Shown here: positions 21,726-33,581 of the stretch, piece after piece
Layout: every line of letters begins with the position of its first letter
Position numbering within the stretch: position 1 is the stretch's first letter
Origin: Cristatella mucedo
Taxonomy: Eukaryota > Bryozoa > Phylactolaemata > Cristatellidae
Assembly: GCA_009760855.2 (NCBI GenBank)
Contig: WPIO01000020.1
Coordinates: forward strand, 4,316,001-4,380,000
Direction of reading: 5' to 3'
Length of the DNA: 64,000 bases
Translations under genes and position numbers: made by a program
Notes under the pieces: model-generated
Database searches by the model: none
What the model saw: only the letters and a program-made list of their open reading frames with translations
What the model was told of the DNA's origin: nothing

Positions 21726-21926
21726 TCATTTCGGGATGGCCTCGAGAAAGTCGGTCTCCACGTATCTCTCGGCTAGGGTGAGTGGGCGCGAGCGGGCGCG
21801 GCAGTGAGTCTGGTTGGCGAGAGTGTAGAAGAAAGCGTGCAGGTCGCGCAGGCTGCCGATCGGCGCGTCGGCAATCAGCAGCCCCTTGCTGCTCTGTGTG
21901 GACGCTGCCGGGCAGCACGGTCCGAA
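21726..21926 (-). CDS. DOP1: DOP1 last exon (C-terminus and stop)
   Basis: The acceptor is gccgcgttgcgttgcag, phase 0. It encodes [16 protein letters not shown] and [13 protein letters not shown], then TGA. These match RSMEQLLPFFNVLSQ and EMVEKDFLEGMIKT, so the annotated C-terminus is the family C-terminus. Confidence 0.94.
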   Translation of the reverse strand, partial: FGPCCPAASTQSSKGLLIADAPIGSLRDLHAFFYTLANQTHCRARSRPLTLAERYVETDFLEAIPK

Positions 21927-24900
21927 CTGCAACGCAACGCGGCGAGAAGGGTGCCAAAGTAGGCAACTACTTTGCCAGCGAAGGAGTTCGCTTGCACAGT
22001 GAAGCGAAGCGAGTGGCGCACAGCTGCTGCGGCGGCGAGTGGCTCACCAGGTCACGCATGCGCCGTTCTATGCGAGCTGCGTGCGGAATGAAGCCCTTGC
22101 CGTGGCTGCTGCGTCTGCTGTCGCCGCCAGTCGCGACGAACATCCACTGGTAGCTACAACAGGCGGAAGTCGCTCGCCTGCGCCGCCGTGCCCCTGATTC
22201 GCTTAGCGTTCTCTCGCTTCCGCAGGCGCTCGTGAGCCAAAAGTGCAGTGATTCGGAAAAAAGTGCAGAAATTCACTGCAGAGGAAGCTGTGCACCTCAG
22301 CAGCTACGATATTGTAATGCGACGACCGGATTTTGCAGCCATCCATAACCGGTTGACCTTATAATTTTTGGCCGGAAATGAGCCACCAGATGACCATCGA
22401 GAATGATGAACTGAGACCGCGATGCCCGCCTGCAAGCAGCATTCGCAGACGGCAACTGACCCAGTGTGGTGGTGACAAGAGAAAATAAGTCGCCTTACAG
22501 TGGTTACATTTTATTGCCAAAGTAGTAATTTTAAACTGCACGGGGTGCACCAGTATTTTGCAAGCAACTTTTTAGCAACCGGTGCAGGTCACTTGTTTTT
22601 TCCTGTCAGAATTGGTCACGAGTCTTAATAATGGGGCTGTCTAGTTAGTAAGTGAACTTAAAATAGTGGAACTGTACTCAAGTTCTCTTGGTCTAGTGTC
22701 GCTTTCTTGAGAAGCGGCCTGACTACAGCTTTTTTGAAAGGTGCTGGGACATGACCTGAGGCTAGTGACATAGTAATTATGTTAGTTATGCATGGCAGCA
22801 GCAGATCAATGCAACGTAGGAGCAGGACAGTGGGAATAGGGTCCAGAGGACTTGTTGTCTTCTTTGACTGAGATACGAACTTCAGGACTAGATCAGTAGT
22901 GACCTGCTTAAATGTAGACATTAAGGTGCAGCCAGGAATCGAGGAACAGCATTCTAGTGGGGATGTTGTCATCGCAGGGATGGATTCCCTGATCTTGTCT
23001 ATCTTGCACAATTAATCGAGAGAAGCGATCGGCTAGATCATCACAAGGATCATCAGGTAAGGAGCTAATCTGGGAGTGGTTGAGGAGATGGTTTATTGTC
23101 GACATCAGCATTTGTGGATATTACCTGTGAGCTAAGGAGATATGGAGCAAATATAGCTAGACCTCTTACCAGCATAGCAGCACACTCGCATGGGTTGCAT
23201 CAAAAGGTGAATCGACTTCGAGGTTTTGTACTGTACTCTAGGTCCCTTCATTCTCTAGCTCCGACCTACCTATCCGAACTACCTTCAAATCAGGTGATGT
23301 ATCGTACCAACCTCTTTTAGCTGTGCCTCTAACCAACTTCAAATCCTTAGGAGACAGTGCCTTCAGTTCGTAGACCCTAAAGCCAGGAACTAACTATCGA
23401 ACTCACTACAGTACATGTACAATTGCAGCATCAAACTCATGACGACGATTCACATGGACGACACAGATGCTGTAAAGAACATTGGGATTTTAAGTTTCTC
23501 GTTCAATGTAATCAAGGCTGGGGATGTCTTAATGTCAGTCGTCGAGATTTCTGGGCATTAGGGATATAGGACCTGAAGGCACGATTTCCAATGGATTTGA
23601 AGTTGCTAGAGGCAAAAACTAAACGACCAGGATTAAAGGACCGAGTGGTTTCAGTAGAGGTAAGCCGCAGCAAGTTTAAAGTCTAAAAATGTGATGAAAC
23701 CACGAAATCGATGCACTGCTTGGCGACGGGGAGCCCATTAAAAGCCAAGAGAAGTTGAGTAATGTGACAGCGGTAACGTTCATAACAGGCAAATCTACCT
23801 ACCGAGGTTGGCACCATCTGTAAGCATAAAAAAGCTAAACATCGACTGATTTAAAAGCCTCATATTTGCAATACTAGAAAAACCGTATGCATGGCTAACA
23901 CCTTGCTTGCAGCAGCAATGAAGAACCCGCTACAGGACTCGAACCCACGACCTGGGTCGTGAAGTGCAAGTATCGTACACCTGGACTGACCTGCAAAGGG
24001 AGCTAAGTGTCACAAATGAATGAAATAACTTGGCTGTGGTAACCTTCTATAAGTCCCTTTCGAATAAATGCCCAGATTCGGTGCAAATAACTAGATAAGA
24101 TATGCTGGCTGAGTCAATTTTGAGAGTGGGGGTTTTCTGTTTCCTAGTAACAATGCATTTTCATTGAGCTATTACGTTGGTTTGTGTCATTCAATTTAAG
24201 AAAGCTAGCCGCCCTTCAGAACAAAATTTTGGCAATACCATGGGATAAGGAAGTTAAGAGACCGAAAGATCGTGCTTAACTACGATATAGGAAAGAGCTA
24301 GCACCTTTATGTCGGACTGCCCGGTGGTCACTTGAGAGTGACAGTTACAAATCAGGTCATATGTGCAAATCCTGCAGACAGGGTAGGATTAGGGAGGGGA
24401 GAGCCAACATGCCTCCGTGGAACTAGAAGAAGGGTGGAAATCTCTACTCGGTTACTACCCATGCAATGCCATTATCAGGCCACAGATCAGCTGCTGTAAA
24501 GTCCTTAAGCTTCACCCTCAAGAAATACCTGGGCTGCAAAAATCTGGAAGGCCCATGCCAAAGGCAGCCCACAGGTGCCCAAGCTGGTTGCTAGCTCAGC
24601 GATGCTTTGGAAGTTGTGGATTCAGTTTTGTCAAGATCGAGAATATGATTACCACCACCACTGACTACAGGCACATGCATTCCTAAGAAAAAGTGGTGGC
24701 TTGTACTGCATACACGCGGACAAAGCTCAACACGGCATCATCGGGTAAGATCGGTCGCCACTCGCCGACCGAAAGGCAGCACTTACTGATGAAACTCCGG
24801 GATTCTGTCGTCCGGCAAGTAGCAAAGCAGGTCCAGGAGTCGACACGCCGACACGTACAGCTGCAGCCAGGCAGGGTTATTGTGGGCGTGAAGCCCGTTA

Positions 24901-26314
24901 CCGTGTGCCCAGCTCATGTCTAGTGCCACCAGTCGGCTTACCTGAGCGCTGCACAATAAAAACACGGATAGGACGCCGGTCCACTAGAGGCGTAAGACAC
25001 CAGCAACCGACACAGAGCTTGCACGAGGGCGACACGGACCGACATTGGGCACAGCAATGAAGGGTCGATCGTCACCAAACGTGACGATTCACAAGACTCG
25101 CGCTACTACCTGCCTGGACCGCCAAAGGAACTTGCGCAAAAGCAAGGGACAGAGCCAGGCACGCGCGATCGATGACGCAGCAGAGAGACCAGCAGCCGGC
25201 GACGGCGGGGCATGCACAGGTTACCTCAGATGAGAGGCAGGCAAAGCGGACCCAGCAACTAGAATGAGCACAAAGGATCGCCGGGCAACTCGAGGCCCAC
25301 TGCGTACAGCAACGTGCCCATGGACAGCTGGCTGCATCAGACGACGACAGTCCATCAGCAAAGCGGGCGAGAGAGTGGCCAAACGGGCTATGATAACTTG
25401 TCGGCACTGCATCGCCAAGACATAAACGAGTGCCGCCATTGCTGCCACTGCTGCCTCGTCCAGCACTTGACTATTGCAGGCTCTCGGCAGTCATACACCC
25501 ATCCTTGCAGGAGCAGCTTCAAATGCGATTCTATTGAAGGCTTCGAGCACTGGAAAGGCGGCCACCGACGACAGGAAAGGCAGCATGCCCATCGAGGCTC
25601 CTCATCGAGGCCCCACATGCTGTTCTCGTCCGTGGTGGACGGGAGGGGAGGGGATGGCAGGTCGAGGGCGTCAGAAAAGCCAACGTACCACTCAAGCGTG
25701 CATGCATGCACCCATGCCCTTCCCTTACCTGCTTGCTGCAGTAGGCAACCTTCGACGGAAGGAGAGAAAAACATCACACTGGAAATGCACTGCATTGAAC
25801 GGGCCGATCATTTTTTGCCGACCATGTTATGAAGAAACAAAAAAAAAAGGCAGAAATGCTTGGACAAAGAGTGCACGATAAAAAAGAGCAGAGCCCTCAG
25901 CAGAGCCACTACTGTGCCACTACGGACCACTTCGGGGAGTCTGCTCACAGGCAGCTGCCACTAAGCCAGATAAAACCCGTGGTTTGTAGGACGATCATGC
26001 TGAGCACAGGCACATCTTCAGCTTTGCTTCAGAACACGAGCAACAGCAACACGAATTTGCGTTGGAAACATGGTTTATCAGAGCTGGTTTGGTCTAGCGG
26101 TTAAGGTGCTCGCTCCGACCAAGGTCTGACTGAGGTCGTGGGCTCGAGCCCCGAGGCATGTGTGAAGCGCCTGAATAGAGATTAAGTTCGAGATCGGGAG
26201 CTGGCTTGGTCTAGCGGTAAAGGTGCTCGCCCCGACCAAGGTCTGACTGAGGTCGTGGGCTCGAGCCCCGAGGTATGTGTGAAGCGCCTGAATAGAGATT
26301 AAGTTCTCTTGGGG

Positions 26315-26363
<49 letters not shown>

Positions 26364-29300
26364 TACAGATATAGATAGATAGATAGATATATATATATAT
26401 ATATATATATATAGATAGATATATATATATATATATATATAGATAGATATATAGATAGATATATAGATAGATATATATATATATATATGATCTTGGCCTA
26501 CAGTTTTAAAATGGTATTTGCACGACGACTTTAAAGCATGTTCATTTTTGGCAAAATAACAAAAAAGGGAAAATGGTGGTCACCAATTTGCAAAAAAAAA
26601 CGCTTGAAGTCGATTGGTCCTTCTGGAGTTGGGTTTAAGGGAGTTCTTTTCAGTTGCAAAGCCTTGGGGTGCCAAGCAACTCACTGGTTCAGCTGTGCAT
26701 TTCTGCACATGGCCTTTTCGTGCTCGAGAGATTCGAGACACATTGGAAAAGTGTCGTTCCATTTCGAAATCATCAAAAGCTTTAATAAAGCTCTTGGTCC
26801 CAGATGCCGAGAGGCATATATGGCAAGAGGTTGGTATTTTGGCACTACATAAAGAAGTGCTATAGTAAGCGCATTTTAGAGTGCTTCTCAGTATCTTTAG
26901 AGCATATAACTGCATCAAAATGCAATGATGGATATGGTATGCATACGCCAGGTTTTGCATCTCGCGGTCGAGCAATGCTGTGGTAAAATCGCCAGCACAT
27001 AAAAGCAATGCTGCGGAAACTAGTCACGCCTCTCGAGGAAGCACCTTGAGCCGAGTACCAAGGTCAAGGATAATCTTCCATGATCTGAAAATTCATCGAT
27101 GTTTATCACTAGATTAGCATACATCGGCAGAACGCGTACCCACCTTGAGTCTTCAGCATCCGAGTTCAGCTCCTGTTCTATCTGAAGCAGCACTTGAACC
27201 TGCAACACGAGCAATCCCATTCACAGGGCAAAGCATTAAGGCATAGCTTCGCTAGAGGCACACAGACACAGGGGTCACCTAAGCACACAAGTATTTCTCT
27301 ATTACTCATGCGTGCTCAAGAGAGGCTCAGGACGATCCTAGAGGACACAAGGTAGGCATGCATGCTACCATAACCAAAAAGAGGTCATCATCGGTCACCA
27401 CCTGCCACACCCTAATCATTAAGACCTCGGGCTTGGTGACATGAGGTAGCCTCTCTCTCATACATACATATACACACATCACCACCAGTAACTCAGAGGA
27501 CAGCCAAGACAGTAAGTGGCCGGTAAAGAAGTAGCACCAAATGAACAGCTGGAGCAAAAATGGCAGAATCGGTAGCTGGGGAAAAAGACAGTCTCGTTTT
27601 GCAATTACTGAAGTAAGTGGCACTGTCAAGGCACGATTCCATAAAGCACGAGCAGTGGTCGCCAAAGATCTAACTAGCTCCCTGGCTCTGTCTAGGCTAA
27701 AGTAATGTAATTCAGTTTTTTAGCTGTGCTGCCAAAAAAAGCCATTAGCATCTACAGCTGGTGATGAATATGGTTGGACGGTTGGTCAAAAAATGCTAAG
27801 AGGTTCAGCCAGGTGTCTTCGCTGATGGAGGAGCTGTGACGGCTCCCGATCGAGCAACGTTTACAAAGCAAAATCCTTACTCTGACCCGCCTCACACATA
27901 ACACGTGCTGGGGGCCAGAGTAAGAAACCCATATCACGCGTGTACACGCACGCATGCATGTTCCACAAAGCGTGCGCCTAGAACGACGCGGTACATTTCC
28001 ATTCCGCTACCCTATCTCCAGCTCACAGTGCTACTGCATAACGAGAGAAAGCCCAGCCCAGCCCATGGCACCTTTTCAAACTAGAGCACCCGGGCACACG
28101 GTAAACTAACTGTCTCACTAGTTATCATGCTCAATGTCTTTTCCCAGCCTGGCGTCGACTTCCAGCAGAAGGTGGTAGGCAGTCTCTCCATAGAGGCAGT
28201 GTACGCTAGCACAGCCATTCAACACTTGGCACAAAGCTGGGTGCCATGCCGACAGCCCCCCCCCCCCCCCGCTCGGCAGTCTTACTGGATCGTCTTAAGT
28301 TGACCTGGCTCTGCTCTTAATACTAATGAAGCTGCACCCCGAGGGACATTTCTGGCTATGTTTCTAACGCTGATGCATCATGGACAAGTTGAAATTAATA
28401 AAAGAAGCTTCGGTAGGTACGATTCGGTTTAGCGCGCCATGGCTTGCCTCCCCATATGCTGCAGCAAACAGTTCTCTCTGTCGGACCCTTACGGTACGCA
28501 CTGGCTCGATTCAATGCACAAATTGAAGCCTTTAGTTGAGATCTGGCAGTCCGGCAACCAAGGCAAAGCTAGTTTGAGATAAGACGGTCTTGGGCAAGAG
28601 AAGGTAGGGCAAACGAACACTGCTCTGCATAAAGCCAAGCAACACGACCACATGCACTGAGATGCTAATTAAAACACAGCCAGTCAAGTAAGGTGAGTCG
28701 AATGACCAGTTTTTCCGAACAGTCATAGCTATGGAAGCAGAGTTCAACATGTTTCGGGTGGAAACAATTGCCTGCTATGTGACCTGTGGCATTCATTTAC
28801 TCCCTAAGATTTGGGTGGCCTCCTGCACGAGGCACATCATACAGGGAACCAGCATTAAAACACATCCCACGAACAAGAACTTGAAGGGCCGACATGCAAG
28901 TCCATTATCTATAGGCAGCTGAACAATTCTCAATACTTGTTCGGCAAATATTATCAACCGGCAAAAGTAAAGCCACAGCTGCTTCGACAAAACCTTACGA
29001 GCTCGGTGACAATCGTTGGCCACAGTGGTGTCAGATGCTGTGACGACATTCGTACCAGCAGCACCCGAAGACACAAGAACACCTGTGCCTGAAGTGAGGG
29101 CGCGTGTGGCAGTCTGAGGCATTCGGCCAAGCGCTCTAGAAAGACGTCAAAGAAAAAAAGCTACGGCACTGCAAGCTGTCACAATCAGGGGCCCACATAC
29201 CACTTAGAAAAGCATGCAACGTCAGTGCCGTGTCAGTGCTGCTGTGTGTGCGCAAAGAAGACAGCCGAACGTGCACGCCGAAATCCTGGTAAAACTTGAG

Positions 29301-32300
29301 TACATAACCGAGCGCTGCAGCTTTGCAAACACAGTGAGCATTGATGCTGCAATATAACGATACATCCCCAAGGAGCCGATACACATGCAGTGATGGCGTA
29401 TATGACATGTGGCATGTGCGGAAATAATAATCATAATAACACTTGATAAAGCACCCTCAGAGAACTCAATCTCTTTCTAGGTGCTTTACATTTGCTGCAA
29501 AGGAAACACACAGAAATACTTGAAACTAAATCAGGATCAGATGAAATCCCAAGACCTCACTGAACGAACAGCCAGATCAGAATATCGCTACTAAGCAAAC
29601 AGACAGCACCGCAAAGGCAGACCACGCCACATCTTGGAGTGCACGCACCCCCAGTAGGAATGTTGGCATACGTGAACGCATGTAAGCTGAGGACAAAACT
29701 ACTGCTCACTATATAGCGGATTTAAGTCCGAATGTGTCATCGGCAGCCGAGGCTTGTTCGCAGGACATCACCAGGCGTTCAGCTGCCGATGGGCAAGAAG
29801 AGTTGGTGGATTTATAGTAGCCGACCTGCCAATCAAAAGCTACTACCTACCGACAAAAGAGCTGTGGCAACTGTGTACACTCGAGTACAAAAGTATAGGC
29901 AAACCCTTGCTTATGAGGAGTAGTAGGCCTTCGACCGTGAAACCTTTCGACCATTTGACCGGAGCACAAAGAACGAGCGAGGACAGAAGCGATAGCAACA
30001 CACACGTTGAGCAGACAGCTATCGAACCGATTACAAATGAGGCAACGTGATGATATTCAAGGTCCAGCAGACCTATACAGCAGTGTCAATGCACCTTGGA
30101 TTTCTGGCAGGTTGTGCTTGTACTGATCGGTGTCACTGCAGAAAATCACGAAAGCTAGGCGCTTCATGTACTGTCCGCGAAGCTCGAACTCCTGGTCTTT
30201 GACGCTTCCGCCAAAAAGTGGAAGAGCCGCCCCACTCAACGTCAGCCGGGCTGCAACGACGTCGATGACAGCACATAGGCATAGGGGCAGGCAGCAGATG
30301 AAAGAGGACTGTGTAGATCGACATACAAAAACTTGCACAGCATTCTCACAACTGTCATCGATACCTATACGGTGTTGGACTCTCTGAGCAGCAATCCTGT
30401 AGTGTAATGCATAGAGGGAGATTGCTACTTGTACAGTTAATGTGCAAGTGGGAAGGACGTTCGCAGGCCCACGAATCAGCAACATAAAAGACAACACAAA
30501 AGCTACCAGATAAGCCGGCGCTCAAGTAAGTCTACTTGATGCAAAGAGAAGAAGGTCACTGTCACGTTGTAAATAAGACGGAATACACTGAGTACTAGAT
30601 CTAAAATGGCGTGATCATGCCCACCGTGTTTTGAATAAACTAATGACCTGTGTAGAGAAACTAACTTTAAATAAACTATTGGCAGGACTACGAATGGGTC
30701 ATCAGAGCATTTGGAAAACATTTCAACATGGTGCCTCTTGACACGACCAACATGAAACAGCATCGGCACCAGACAGCAAGCTCATGCAACTAGCTACAAC
30801 TATACTGACAAAAAACGTAGGCACATAAGACAAGCAATTTGAGGAAGAACAGAGAAGCTAACACAATTTCAAATGCAGGCCTCCGGACAAGACTTAGCAT
30901 CAATGAAAATCTCGGATCTTAAGAAAAACCATATCAAGGTGCATCTTCACCCTGCCCACATATTAACTCTGCTGTTCTCCCAAGATGGACGATGTACTAA
31001 TACGGAGTTCCACAAACTGAAAGCACAGAAGCCGAACAATTAAGCGTCAAATGATACACCGAATTAAGCACCAATGATCTAACCTCTGTAAGCATGCTGC
31101 AGGATAGCACGGGGTTTTTTGGGTAAGGGAACAGCAGTACTAATAGCAGCTACGCACATCCTACGGAAGTAGATAGACTCACTCACCAATGCCCATACCT
31201 CGTAAGAAACCTCTAAGCCAAATCACAAATGAGTTGAGGAATCCTCAGATCTCTAGAGATCAAACCTTCAATTTGTGCAACAAGCCTCGACCCCCAAAAC
31301 CTTTCCTAGCAGATGCACACATAAAACAATCGTCCAACCGAGTGCACGTGGGCATGCCACAATCTCAAGAAGCTCAAAAAGACAAGGCTGAGACGGGTGC
31401 AAGTAAAAAACGAAAACTTGCTACACACGATCCAATAAGGTCCAGAAACAACTGGCACCCATGTCTAGATGTGGCATTGTGAGAGCTCGGACAGGCAGCG
31501 GAGTGCTTCGAAGTCTCGCTACATCTGAGATCATCAGCAAGGTGAATGCCACAAGCATGCAGTACCGACATGATTAGTGACGTCACCACATCTTGCTGAT
31601 AGATGCTTACCTCTTATCGTCTAGCCAAGGCGTCAAAGCATGTACCTAGCATTTCATAGCACTGCTGCATTATCGGCTGGTTTAAACAGGCAGCGCATTG
31701 GCTATAGCAACGACGTCAAGCGGTACACAAGCCACACACAGCAGGATACGTCCAGGAACTCACCGAGCAGGTCTTTAAAGGCTTGCTTATCCTGCGTCAT
31801 CAAGTGGTCGGTGAGCACACGCCAATGAACAAGCGACTTCCGGTCCATCTGGAAGAATTCTGGCGCCAACAGCAGCTCCAGCGCATCCCGACGCCAAGCA
31901 CGCCTCGTGTAGCCATAGCTGCTGACGGAGGCAAGCAGCTGCGAGCATGCTCTGTAGCTGGGTACGTTGTGTGCACTGAAGTAAAGCAGTAGCGTTACTC
32001 AAACAGCATGAGGCCACAGATGCGATTCGCTCACAACAACTCGACTGGCTCCAATGATGCAATTCCTCTCAAATGCAGTAAATTCAAAAGGTAACAAGAG
32101 TGGACTCTGCAAAGGCGATGGCCGAGTGGGACCGTGGCACCAGGAGGGAACGGAAGAGTGCATCCAGTCGGCATTGCTGCTTGGCAATAAAGGATAAGTA
32201 AGCAATTGAATAAGTAGCGAGCACTGGAATACCAGGCACACAGCTGGTTAAGAACGATGACTCGGGTGTGCTATGGGAGGCTGCACGTGCAGAAGCCGGG

Positions 32301-33504
32301 CCTGGTGAGTAGGTCACAATAAACTCCGTGAATACTGGCAACGTTCTATGAAGCCAGCCAGATCCACACTGAGGCAGAGGCTTGTCAGGTCTCACTTGCC
32401 GATTCTGAACCGCAGATTCCCATGGCTCTTATAGACCAACTCGTAACGATTGAGGACAGATGTAGCACGGCTCACTGTTGCACCACGGGACAGTTTCTTC
32501 ACCACAGGAGGTACAAACCGACGTGCGCTGGTAAGTGGGGCTCGTACATCCCCACTAATTAAAGCTAGAAAGTCCGTCTGTCACACGGCAAGATGGCGGC
32601 AAGTTCTTTCGGGAGTGACTGTGCAATAGACGTCTATGACTCAGTCCACAAGCAGTGAGCATAGAAGTCCACAGGCAGTGAGCTCTAGTATATGCCTATA
32701 TATATAGACCACGCGAACCATTCTATCATTTCTGCGTACAATGCTGCCTTATCTGGAAGGATCAGCCTTCCTCGTCGTCCTGGTGATGTCTAATTGCTGC
32801 TCTGTGTACAGCTTAATTTACAGTGTAGCTTTGTGCCTTGTAAATTCCATAACTCAGCTAATGATTGACGGATCAGCATGAAATTTGAAATGTAACTTCA
32901 ACTCTGTTAGCAAATTTATGCAAGAGTTCGGTTCTCATTTCGGTTAGATAAGTTTTGCTATGCATGTCATCAACTAACATCCTAGAATTGTATGGCCTGG
33001 AATTATGACCATGTACATCAAAACCTATCCAATCAAAATTAGAACTAAACTCTTGCAATGTTGTAGAAGCAAAACTGAACTTACATTTGAAATCCCACGT
33101 TATTCCATCGAGCATTGGCCGAGTAATGAAATTTACAAGGCATAAAGCTACACTGTAAATGAAGCTATTTAAAAGTCCCAAGAATGTACCTCAACACACT
33201 ACAGACGTGCACTTCGATGCACCAAGTTCCACAAGTTAGAACACAGTCGTATATGGTGCAGAGATCGGTCAATGTTTATTTGTAGATATGTTGCTTTCGG
33301 TTTACTTCCGGGCTAGACATGGTTTGCCAAATAGTTTTTGAATTATTTCCTTTTGTGTGCAAATTGTCAAAACTTCAGATCTTATTTATAACATGCTTGT
33401 CTTTTGAAGGCTACCCTAAACAATTATTCGATTGTCGGACTAACCTAAGTTTTTTCTCGACATTTACCCTTTTAACGTATATATATACGTTAAAAGGGTA
33501 AATG

Positions 33505-33581
<77 letters not shown>

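Noticed and set aside
25314-25832. 172-codon + frame in a DOP1 intron
   Set aside because: Composition rich in Cys/His/Arg/Ser without spacing typical of zinc fingers; no splice sites making sense of it.
26083-26180. True tRNA genes at the SINE heads (also 34469, 45924, 16260)
   Set aside because: A and B boxes exist but the cloverleaf arms are imperfect, and every copy is followed by the same SINE body.
31787-32062. 91-codon - strand frame at the DOP1 exon r locus
   Set aside because: It is a frame shadow; the true exon frame (PSYRAC, YTRRAW) is shifted.
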